Translations under genes and position numbers: made by a program
Assembly (NCBI GenBank): GCA_016838945.1
Contig: JADLKP010000049.1
Location: 1 to 12,094, forward strand
DNA: 12,094 nt
Direction: 5' to 3'
Source of the DNA: Methanobrevibacter sp.
Lineage (GTDB): Archaea; Methanobacteriota; Methanobacteria; Methanobacteriales; Methanobacteriaceae
Part shown: positions 1 through 4,982 of the stretch, one piece after another
How the letters are laid out: each line of letters begins with the position of its first letter
How positions within the stretch are numbered: the first letter of the stretch is position 1
The notes under the pieces: generated by a model
The model's input: the letters and a program-made list of their open reading frames with translations, nothing else
Told to the model about the DNA's origin: nothing
The model's database searches: none

Positions 1-2
1 AA

Positions 3-10
3 TTTATAAG
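3..10 (+). promoter_or_regulatory. possible TATA box for surE
   Basis: TTTATAAG matches the archaeal TATA consensus and would place the transcription start near position 32, about 48 nt upstream of the surE start codon. The window begins here, so the upstream BRE cannot be judged. A second candidate, TTATAAAG, lies at about 62-69 but overlaps the ribosome binding site region and is less likely. Confidence 0.3.
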
Positions 11-79
11 TATTATTAAAAATAAAGTAATAATCAACAAAGATTATTCAAAAATTATTGGTTATAAAGAGAGGTTTAT

Positions 80-868
80 ATGAAAAACATTTTAATATCT
101 AATGATGATGGCGTTCTTGGTCCAGGTATTTTAGCTACCAAACAGGCACTTGAAGACTTTGCCAATGTCACTGTTGTAGCTCCTCAAGAGAACAACAGTG
201 CTGTAGGCCGTAAGGTCAATATCATGAAGCATATGTATTTGGACAAGTATGAATTGGCTGATGGCAGCATGGCTTATGGATTGTCTGGAACTCCAGCGGA
301 TTCTGTCAATGTAGGTGTTAATTATGTTTGTGATGAAAAGCCTGATCTTGTTGTAACTGGAATCAATCCAGGAATCAATATCAGCAGACTGCAGATCACC
401 ACTTCCGGAACCGTTTGTGCAGCTCTTGAAGCGGTGGGCCTCGGATTGCCTGCAATTGCATGCTCTCTCTTTTTGGATGATGATTGCTTCAAGCAGGATG
501 AAGAGGGCAATTGGTATGTTGATGCAGATTACAGCTTTGCTCAAGAGATTCTTGCCAAAGTGGTTAAAAAAGTCTTGGATGAAGGACTTCCGGAAGGAGT
601 GGACTTATTCAATTTGAATATTCCATCAAAGCCATTGTCAGATAAGGTTAAGATAACGACTCTTGCAGATAGAATGCTTGACTTTAACATTCTTGAGAGA
701 GTTGATGATGATGGCAAGGACACAGTGATGAATGTTCCTCAATTGGTTGAAGATTATGAAGAAGGAACTGATGGCTACTGCTTATTGGTTGAAAGAAGAC
801 CTAGTTTGACTCCTTTAAGCGTTAATTTCACTGCTAAATCTATTGATCTGGATGGGTGGGAGTTTTAG
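80..868 (+). CDS. surE: 5'/3'-nucleotidase SurE
   Basis: A 262-aa protein of the SurE survival-protein family: metal-dependent cytosolic phosphatases that hydrolyse nucleoside 5'- and 3'-monophosphates and sometimes short polyphosphate. The family hallmark NDDG is at residues 8-11 (metal-binding Asp9 and Asp10). ENNSAVGR follows at 37-44 with metal-ligand Ser40. SGTPADSVNVG is at 69-79. TGINPGIN is at 93-100 with Asn96, and TSGTVCAALEA at 108-118. The length is normal for SurE (about 250-265 aa) and all metal-site motifs are intact, so it should be active. The ATG start is preceded by GAGGT at 71-75 with correct spacing. mptE starts 75 nt downstream on the same strand with only a weak gap between them, so the two may share a transcript. 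Substrate preference cannot be read from sequence. Confidence 0.93.
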   Translation: MKNILISNDDGVLGPGILATKQALEDFANVTVVAPQENNSAVGRKVNIMKHMYLDKYELADGSMAYGLSGTPADSVNVGVNYVCDEKPDLVVTGINPGINISRLQITTSGTVCAALEAVGLGLPAIACSLFLDDDCFKQDEEGNWYVDADYSFAQEILAKVVKKVLDEGLPEGVDLFNLNIPSKPLSDKVKITTLADRMLDFNILERVDDDGKDTVMNVPQLVEDYEEGTDGYCLLVERRPSLTPLSVNFTAKSIDLDGWEF

Positions 869-943
869 ATTTTAAGATTTGCTTTGGTGCTTTGAACTCA
901 ATTTTAATTTTTTTATTTATTCAATTATATTAAAGGTGTAAAA

Positions 944-1681
944 ATGGACATTAATGAATGGGAAGGATGGTATAAAGAAATCCTTGAAACTCTTGGATTT
1001 TCAAGAGAAGGTGATGAGAAGACTGCAGATTTATTGGATAAGATTCTTGATGAGAAAGGTTGTCTCACCATTGATGAATTCTATGATGAAATCATGGAGA
1101 AGAAAGACACTTCAAAATTCATTGTCTTTGGTGCAGGCCCTTCAGTAAAGAAACACATTAGTTATGTGAAGGAAAATTATGATTTGAATGATTATCTTCT
1201 TGTTTCTGCAGATGGTGCCACAACTGCAATGCTTGAAGAGGATCTTGTTCCAGACATTGTTGCAACTGATTTGGATGGAAAGATGTCAGACTTGCTTACT
1301 GCAAATTCCTTAGGGTCCTATTTTGTCATCCATGCCCATGGAGACAATAAGGAGCTTATTGATACATGGACAACCAGCTTTGATAAGATTCTTGGAACCA
1401 CCCAATCCGTACCGGTAGGTAATTTGTACAACTTCGGTGGGTTTACCGATGGTGATAGGGCAATGTTCTTTACCCTTGCATTAGGATGTGAGGAAATGCT
1501 TCTTGCAGGAATGGATTTTGGAACAACAGTCACCAAATATTCAAGACCTAACATTGATGGGGAAACAGGCCCTGCAGATGAAATCAAAACCAAAAAGCTG
1601 ATCTTTGCAGAAAGATTACTTAATTGGATAAGAGAAAATACTGATGTTGAAGTGATTAATTTGGTTGATGTTGTCAAATAA
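944..1681 (+). CDS. mptE: 6-hydroxymethyl-7,8-dihydropterin pyrophosphokinase MptE
   Basis: A 245-aa protein of the archaeal MptE family (DUF115). It transfers pyrophosphate from ATP to 6-hydroxymethyl-7,8-dihydropterin, a step towards tetrahydromethanopterin, the C1 carrier of methanogenesis; it is unrelated in fold to bacterial FolK. Seen in sequence: the glycine-rich FGAGPSVKKHI at residues 62-72, SADGATTAMLEEDLVPDIVATDLDG at 88-112 (given here only as the span's key acidic residues Asp90, Asp104, Asp109 and Asp111), HAHGDN at 130-135, and GGFTDGDRAMFFTLALG at 165-181. These are the conserved blocks of the family and the length is typical. The first 55 residues are a helical, acidic N-terminal extension seen in relatives. 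AGGTG at 934-938 supports the ATG start. It sits 75 nt behind surE. Function is assigned by family; the presence of this enzyme itself argues for a methanogen. Confidence 0.9.
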   Translation: MDINEWEGWYKEILETLGFSREGDEKTADLLDKILDEKGCLTIDEFYDEIMEKKDTSKFIVFGAGPSVKKHISYVKENYDLNDYLLVSADGATTAMLEEDLVPDIVATDLDGKMSDLLTANSLGSYFVIHAHGDNKELIDTWTTSFDKILGTTQSVPVGNLYNFGGFTDGDRAMFFTLALGCEEMLLAGMDFGTTVTKYSRPNIDGETGPADEIKTKKLIFAERLLNWIRENTDVEVINLVDVVK

Positions 1682-1708
1682 TCCTTTTTCTTACTTTCTT
1701 TTTTTTAG
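1682..1708 (+). terminator. T-rich terminator after mptE
   Basis: Directly after the mptE stop codon come several T-tracts, ending with a run of eight Ts. No hairpin is present; oligo-T tracts alone are sufficient for archaeal RNA polymerase termination in this order, so this is a likely end for the surE-mptE transcript. Confidence 0.45.
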
Positions 1709-1770
1709 TAAAAACAGCAGTTAAAAAGATTTTAAAATTAATAATTTAAAAAAAGCTTTTTAAAATTCAA

Positions 1771-1797
1771 GTTAAGAATTCCATTGGAATTCCTAAC
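1771..1797. repeat. 27-nt palindrome between mptE and cdc6
   Basis: GAATTCCA and TGGAATTC flank a single T at 1776-1792, extended outward by GTTA and TAAC with one mismatch. It could form a 12-bp stem. Read on the minus strand it is followed by a T-rich run (about 1750-1765), so it could terminate a minus-strand transcript from the small ORF at 1957-2034. It could equally be a protein-binding dyad such as an ORB. Confidence 0.6.
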
Positions 1798-1808
1798 ATT
1801 AAATTTTT

Positions 1809-1827
1809 CCCAACATATAAAAAGGAG
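1809..1827. repeat. left arm of 19-bp inverted repeat
   Basis: CCCAACATAT followed by AAAAAGGAG. The same sequence occurs inverted at 2043-2063 with two extra bases, so the arms pair over 19 bp with a small bulge. On a minus-strand RNA this arm reads CUCCUUUUUAUAUGUUGGG, which is complementary to the ribosome binding site region of the small ORF. Confidence 0.75.
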
Positions 1828-1862
1828 TTTGAGAACTCTTTATTTTCTATTATGTTTTCATA

Positions 1863-1872
1863 TTATATAAAA
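1863..1872 (+). promoter_or_regulatory. possible plus-strand TATA box opposite the small peptide ORF
   Basis: TTATATAAAA is a good archaeal TATA match. Transcription would start near 1893 and run through 1957-2063, antisense to the small minus-strand peptide ORF. No plus-strand reading frame of interest follows within about 350 nt, so if used the promoter would make a noncoding or antisense RNA. In DNA this AT-rich such matches arise often by chance. Confidence 0.3.
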
Positions 1873-1956
1873 TTTTAGTGAAGGAAAAAACTTGCCCAAT
1901 TTAAAAATATTTAAAAACTGCACTTTTTTGCATTCGACCACTATTTAGAGTTTGAA

Positions 1957-2034
1957 TTACTTCTTAACTATCATGATGATGATTTTGAGTAATTCCAGAA
2001 TATAGTATAAAATTTCTTTTTTACTAATATCCAT
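1957..2034 (-). CDS. 25-aa hydrophobic peptide
   Basis: A short minus-strand ORF, not recognised as a known family. The peptide starts MDISKKEILYYILELLK, continues with a run of isoleucines around residues 18-20, and ends in two lysines. It is a single hydrophobic or amphipathic helix with basic ends, resembling small membrane-active peptides in general character. The start is chosen because AGGAGG at 2042-2047 lies 7 nt before the ATG at 2034; another in-frame ATG at 2040 is too close to that site. The ribosome binding site is inside the right arm of an inverted repeat, and the complementary arm lies 130 nt beyond the stop codon, so a transcript covering both could hide the start site. A TATA-like TTTATAATA is at 2111-2119. 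Coding is supported by the ribosome binding site and composition, not by homology. Confidence 0.5.
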   Translation of the reverse strand: MDISKKEILYYILELLKIIIMIVKK

Positions 2035-2042
2035 ACTCATTC

Positions 2043-2063
2043 CTCCTTTTTTGATATGTTGGG
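2043..2063. repeat. right arm of 19-bp inverted repeat
   Basis: On the minus strand it reads CCCAACATAT, then CAAAAAA, then GGAG. It matches the left arm at 1809-1827 apart from two inserted bases. It includes most of the Shine-Dalgarno sequence of the small peptide ORF. The 8 bases just outside each arm (AAATTTTT on the left, ATATTTTT on the right) are similar, which would fit a target duplication of a small mobile element, but in such AT-rich DNA this is weak. Confidence 0.75.
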
Positions 2064-2110
2064 ATATTTTTATGCAGGCAAGAAAAACCTTCAATTTGGT
2101 ATTTATTTTT

Positions 2111-2119
2111 ATTATAAAT
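2111..2119 (-). promoter_or_regulatory. possible TATA box for the small peptide ORF
   Basis: On the minus strand TTTATAATA precedes the peptide start by about 80 nt, predicting a transcription start near 2088 and a 5' leader of about 50 nt that includes the whole inverted-repeat arm. Confidence 0.3.
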
Positions 2120-2330
2120 AAATGTGGTAGTTTTTTTAGGTTAAAAATTATTGTAAAATCGTTATTTTGCTTTAATGTTGTTCTATTTCTCTTATTTTAT
2201 TATAATATTGCTTTCATATCGTAATTATTTAATTTTTTTATTTAAATCGTGCTCCTTTTTTACTATTTTTATAATTCTATGGGATTTTTAATTGAAATTT
2301 GTATGCATATATTCAAAATTAAAGAACTTT

Positions 2331-2338
2331 TTTATATA
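2331..2338 (+). promoter_or_regulatory. TATA box of cdc6
   Basis: TTTATATA is a perfect archaeal TATA box, centred about 25 nt upstream of the ATG at 2360. Archaeal transcription starts about 25 nt downstream of the box centre, so the mRNA would begin at or within a base or two of the start codon. There is no Shine-Dalgarno sequence in front of that ATG, which fits a leaderless mRNA. Confidence 0.6.
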
Positions 2339-2359
2339 AGTAAACATATAATAAACTAT

Positions 2360-3478
2360 ATGGCAATAGAAGATATTTTAATGGGAGATGAAACATTATT
2401 CCAAAACATAAATGCATTTAATCCTGATTATATGCCTGAAAACTTTAATTTCAGGGATGCTCAAATGGAAGGGATGGCTATGTGCATAAGGCCAGCCATT
2501 CAAGGTGGACGCCCTACCAATTCAGTTATTATGGGGTCATGTGCTACAGGGAAAACAACAGCACTTAAAAAGGTTTTTGAATTGGTTGAAAGAACTTCAG
2601 ATAAAGTCGTTTGCTGTTATATTAATTGTCAATTGCACACTACACGTTTTGGAATCTTTTCTCAAATTCATAAAAAATTATTTGGTCATCAACCTCCAGA
2701 GACTGGAGTTCCTTTTTCAAGAGTATATGAAAAGGTCATGAAATATCTTGCAAGTGAAAATAAGGCATTGGTTGTTGCTTTTGATGATGTCAATTATCTG
2801 TTCCAAACTCAACATGCCAATAAAATATTTTATGATATCTTAAGAGCTTATGAGGAATTTGAAGGAGTAAGAACAGGTATTTTCGCAATCCTTTCAGATT
2901 TGGAATTCAGATACGCACTTGATAAGAATGTAAACACCGTATTCATTCCTCAAGACATTACGTTCCAACCATACACATATTCTGAAATATTCAGCATTCT
3001 CTCTGACAGAGCCAAAGCAGGATTTTATCCTGGTGTAATCTCAGATGAGGTTATTGAAGAGATTGCCAATCATACCATTGAACTTGGCGATTTAAGAGTG
3101 GGAATAGACCTTCTTAGGGTATGCGGCAACATTGCAGAGGCAAATGCAAGTAGAGCAATCACTCTTGAACATGTGGGAGAGGCAGTGGCCAAACAGGGAT
3201 CCGTTCATCTGATGGAAACCATCAATTCCTTGAATGACATTGAAAGGACTTTGCTTAAGGCGGTTGTTGAAAGCGATGAAATCTTGACTGCTGGCGACTT
3301 GTCCAAACAGTTTAAGGAAGAGGCAAATGTAAGTTATGCAACCTTCAACAGAACCCTTGAAAAGCTTGAATTCTTAAGGTTGGTCGATACCAAATTCACT
3401 GGAAAAGGAGTTAGGGGAAATTCAAGGGAAATTATCTTAAGATTTGATAAAGAGGATATTAGACGTTGCAATCTATAA
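2360..3478 (+). CDS. cdc6: Cdc6/Orc1 replication initiator
   Basis: A 372-aa AAA+ ATPase of the archaeal Orc1/Cdc6 family, which binds origin DNA and recruits the MCM helicase. Walker A is GSCATGKTT at residues 59-67 (Lys65, Thr66). Walker B is LVVAFDDVN at 137-145 (Asp142, Asp143). The sensor 2 region GDLRVGIDLLR is at 243-253 with Arg246. Residues about 290-372 form the C-terminal winged-helix DNA-binding domain, containing SYATFNRTLEKLEFLRLV at 325-342. The frame stays open upstream to 2249, but that extension is rich in Phe, Tyr and Ile and unlike the family. The ATG at 2360 gives the usual N-terminus and lies 25 nt below a TATA box, indicating a leaderless transcript. The Walker A Ser-Cys-Ala is a mild departure from the common GxxGxGKT. 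A repeat element begins 2 nt after the stop. The adjacent AT-rich gap may be its origin. Confidence 0.92.
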   Translation: MAIEDILMGDETLFQNINAFNPDYMPENFNFRDAQMEGMAMCIRPAIQGGRPTNSVIMGSCATGKTTALKKVFELVERTSDKVVCCYINCQLHTTRFGIFSQIHKKLFGHQPPETGVPFSRVYEKVMKYLASENKALVVAFDDVNYLFQTQHANKIFYDILRAYEEFEGVRTGIFAILSDLEFRYALDKNVNTVFIPQDITFQPYTYSEIFSILSDRAKAGFYPGVISDEVIEEIANHTIELGDLRVGIDLLRVCGNIAEANASRAITLEHVGEAVAKQGSVHLMETINSLNDIERTLLKAVVESDEILTAGDLSKQFKEEANVSYATFNRTLEKLEFLRLVDTKFTGKGVRGNSREIILRFDKEDIRRCNL

Positions 3479-3479
3479 C

Positions 3480-3528
3480 CCAAACTTTTACTCGTCTTCG
3501 GCTCGCAAAGGTTTGATCAAAACTTTTT
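3480..3528 (+). repeat. dispersed repeat, copy 1, likely terminator of cdc6
   Basis: Starting one base after the cdc6 stop codon: CAAACTTTT, a GC-rich CTCG...CTTCG...CTCGC centre, AAAGGTTTG, then ATCAAAAC and a T-run. The outer segments pair in a 9-bp stem with one G-U. A second, overlapping palindrome TTTGATCAAA precedes the T-tract. The same element occurs at 7341-7387 behind another gene, in the same orientation. The hairpins plus T-run suggest a terminator. Confidence 0.7.
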
Positions 3529-3604
3529 TCATTTTATTTTTATTCAAATATTTTTTAATTTTTTCTAAAATAAGCAGTTTTTATAATTTTTTAAAAGGAT
3601 AAAA

Positions 3605-4072
3605 TTACAAATCCAAAATGGCTCTAAGCTTAAAGATGCCATCATCTTCTTTTACACACATTTTATGAAAAGTGACGGCTTTGACTTCAGATTTGTGGGT
3701 GTGAACATTCCAATCTATTTCCTCACCATATGCAGAACAAGTCAATTTATAATTTTCAAGATTGGTGGAGTTTTTATCGGCTATTTTTTCAATATTCACT
3801 TTAAAATCAGAGAAGAACAGGAACTCTGTATCCTGTAGGAAGAGAAGTTCTTCCAAGTAGTCATATAAAAGGGAAACCAAATCCTCTGAAACTATTTCAA
3901 ATTCTTCCGTTTCCCCTTTTTTTACCTTATTTATGTCAGTTATTACATTAAACATAGCTAATCCTGCATTTTCATATGCTTCTTCCAATGAATTGCCGTA
4001 GGCATAAAATCCAATGTCCGCAGTAACATCAAAGTATTCATATTTCTTTGATTTTGATTTGTCGTTTTCCAT
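3605..4072 (-). CDS. archease, RtcB tRNA-splicing ligase cofactor
   Basis: A 155-aa protein of the archease family. Archease speeds the GMP-transfer (guanylylation) step of RtcB and allows multiple turnovers; RtcB itself is encoded 910 nt away on the other strand. Seen: FDVTADIGFYAYGNSLEEA at residues 14-32, the family's N-terminal metal-site block; LVSLLYDYLEELLFL at 65-79; and HTHKSEVKAVTFHKM at 124-138, the conserved C-terminal block; the protein ends in AILDL. The common His before TAD is Val here. The start at 4072 gives the usual length; the frame stays open to 4204, but that extension only translates the 15-bp tandem repeats as YLIEN units. GGTG lies about 8 nt before the ATG. A minus-strand TATA box is at 4164-4172, giving a leader of about 70 nt that includes the repeats. 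The gene converges with cdc6. Confidence 0.88.
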   Translation of the reverse strand: MENDKSKSKKYEYFDVTADIGFYAYGNSLEEAYENAGLAMFNVITDINKVKKGETEEFEIVSEDLVSLLYDYLEELLFLQDTEFLFFSDFKVNIEKIADKNSTNLENYKLTCSAYGEEIDWNVHTHKSEVKAVTFHKMCVKEDDGIFKLRAILDL

Positions 4073-4105
4073 AGCTATGCACCAGTTAATAAGTTCACTA
4101 TTCTT

Positions 4106-4150
4106 ATTTTCAATTAAATAATTTTCAATTAAATAATTTTCAATTAAATA
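4106..4150. repeat. three perfect 15-bp tandem repeats in archease leader
   Basis: The unit ATTTTCAATTAAATA occurs three times head to tail without a mismatch (4106-4120, 4121-4135, 4136-4150). The array lies between the predicted archease TATA box and its start codon. The period is divisible by three, which is why the upstream frame stays open by chance. Confidence 0.9.
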
Positions 4151-4163
4151 TTTAATTTTAATA

Positions 4164-4172
4164 TTATATAAA
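4164..4172 (-). promoter_or_regulatory. TATA box of archease gene
   Basis: Read on the minus strand it is TTTATATAA, a strong archaeal TATA box. Transcription would start near 4140, inside the 15-bp repeat array, leaving about 70 nt of leader. Confidence 0.5.
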
Positions 4173-4279
4173 CTGCTTGAAAATGAGGAATGGGATATGC
4201 TCAAAACTCGGATAATATCTCATATGATACACTTGAAATCTCACCCCCCATTACTTTTCAAATGCTCTCTTTCTCTTTT

Positions 4280-4288
4280 TTTATATAT
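4280..4288 (+). promoter_or_regulatory. TATA box of the 62-aa membrane protein gene
   Basis: TTTATATAT on the plus strand predicts a transcription start near 4310, about 48 nt before the start codon at 4358 and about 14 nt before the small leader ORF at 4324. Confidence 0.5.
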
Positions 4289-4323
4289 GCTTTTCAACTT
4301 ACTATTAGTACAGAGAGAAAAAC

Positions 4324-4353
4324 ATGAGAAAATTTAAATTAAAAATGAGGTGA
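4324..4353 (+). other. possible 9-codon leader ORF
   Basis: ATG at 4324 opens MRKFKLKMR and ends with TGA at 4351-4353. That TGA is part of the Shine-Dalgarno sequence of the next gene (ATGAGGTGA, 4345-4353), so translation of the leader would place a ribosome directly on the downstream binding site. It lies inside the predicted transcript. It has no good ribosome binding site of its own (GAGAG at 4312-4316 only), so it may be accidental. Confidence 0.25.
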
Positions 4354-4357
4354 AAAA

Positions 4358-4546
4358 ATGATAAAACATACTAATCCTAATTGTGACTTAAGAAGAAGAA
4401 CCAGTATTGCAGATCCTATGACTTTCCATAATCTTAGAATCGATTTTAAAGATTGCATGGTAATATTTGTAGTTCTTACAGTATTACTTTTATCTATTTT
4501 AGCTGTTAGCGCAGCTCCAGGCCCAGAAATGATGAGCTGGGTATAA
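4358..4546 (+). CDS. 62-aa single-pass membrane protein of unknown function
   Basis: A small protein I do not recognise. The first 32 residues are polar and basic (NCDLRRRTSIADPM at 8-21, then HNLRIDFKD at 24-32). One transmembrane helix runs from about residue 33 to 52 (CMVIFVVLTVLLLSILAVSA), followed by a ten-residue tail APGPEMMSWV. Positive charges before the helix suggest that the N-terminus faces the cytoplasm; AVSA-AP at the end of the helix could also be a signal-peptidase-like site. It is very probably real: GAGGTGA at 4347-4353 is a strong Shine-Dalgarno sequence with good spacing to the ATG, and a TATA box lies at 4280-4288. It stands alone between divergent archease and rtcB. A 141-nt fold-back sequence starts 18 nt after its stop. 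Any link to RNA repair is unproven. Confidence 0.65.
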   Translation: MIKHTNPNCDLRRRTSIADPMTFHNLRIDFKDCMVIFVVLTVLLLSILAVSAAPGPEMMSWV

Positions 4547-4563
4547 TTAAACAAAACCAAACC

Positions 4564-4704
4564 CATTGTTTATTAAAGGATGTAACCATATAAGATAAAA
4601 ATTGCTAAAGATTTATGAATATTATCGTGCAATTTCTTAAAGAAACATCTCATAAATGTTTAGATTTTTGTAGATTACATAGTGTTTGCATCCTTTAATC
4701 AATG
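4564..4704. repeat. 141-nt imperfect inverted repeat, possible structured RNA
   Basis: Outer arms CATTGTTTATTAAAGGATG (4564-4582) and CATCCTTTAATCAATG (4689-4704) are complementary apart from three extra bases. Inner arms CTAAAGATTTATGA (4605-4618) and TCATAAATGTTTAG (4650-4663) pair at 13 of 14 positions, and AAAAAT/ATTTTT beside them also pair. The centre has TTTCTTAAAGAAA at 4633-4645. A single transcript would form a long hairpin. It could be a structured 3' region of the 62-aa gene, a noncoding RNA or the remains of a small mobile element. No coding frame is seen. Confidence 0.6.
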
Positions 4705-4942
4705 TGTTTTCAAATTCAGATTTTTTAATTCTCAATTTATCATTTTTAAACACTAAAAGCTCAATCACCATATTTGATCCTTTACACCATACATCAATTT
4801 TTACTTTTTTTCAGATTTGTTTATTGAGGCATCGCTATAAACTATTTGTTAGTTAAAATTTCAACAATTAATTTTAAATGTTTAATAAAACATAGATTAT
4901 AATACTATATTAAATTTATAATTTAATTTATGATTTAAGTAA
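4705..4942. other. non-coding AT-rich stretch upstream of rtcB
   Basis: No gene, RNA motif or clear repeat could be recognised here beyond AT-rich sequence leading to the rtcB promoter. Confidence 0.5.
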
Positions 4943-4950
4943 TTATAAAA
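4943..4950 (+). promoter_or_regulatory. possible TATA box of rtcB
   Basis: TTATAAAA lies about 36 nt before the ATG at 4983, predicting transcription from about 4972 and a leader of roughly 10 nt that just includes the GTGAT binding site at 4974-4978. Confidence 0.45.
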
Positions 4951-4982
4951 GTTTATTTTAATATTTACTGTCCGTGATAATT

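Larger units (their letters stand above)
1682..2359. other. AT-rich region upstream of cdc6, candidate replication origin
   Basis: This 678-nt stretch has no large gene. It contains the 27-nt palindrome at 1771-1797, inverted repeats at 1809-1827 and 2043-2063, and the small minus-strand ORF at 1957-2034. Archaeal origins are commonly next to cdc6/orc1 and carry origin recognition boxes (ORBs). The palindrome core TTCCATTGGAA resembles the inner dyad TTCCAGTGGAA of ORBs described in other archaea, and TTAACTTGAA (minus strand, about 1766-1775) resembles part of the Methanothermobacter mini-ORB. No array of repeated boxes is visible, so the origin call is an inference from position and composition only. 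Confidence 0.3.

Noticed and set aside
131..544. Minus-strand ORF opposite surE and similar frames opposite mptE, rtcB, the phosphorylase and the cyclase-like gene
   Set aside because: They overlap well-supported genes, lack ribosome binding sites and have no recognisable motifs.
2249..2359. 37-codon N-terminal extension of cdc6
   Set aside because: Phe/Tyr/Ile-rich and unlike the family, and the TATA box at 2331-2338 lies inside it, so it would not be on the mRNA.
4073..4204. 44-codon N-terminal extension of archease
   Set aside because: It mainly translates the 15-bp tandem repeats into YLIEN units and overlaps the promoter; archease normally begins at the site chosen.
4164..4223. 19-codon minus-strand ORF (MRYYPSFEHIPFLIFKQFI) after a GGGGGGTGAG stretch
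   Set aside because: The G-rich site is too far (about 20 nt) from the ATG and the frame overlaps the archease TATA box.
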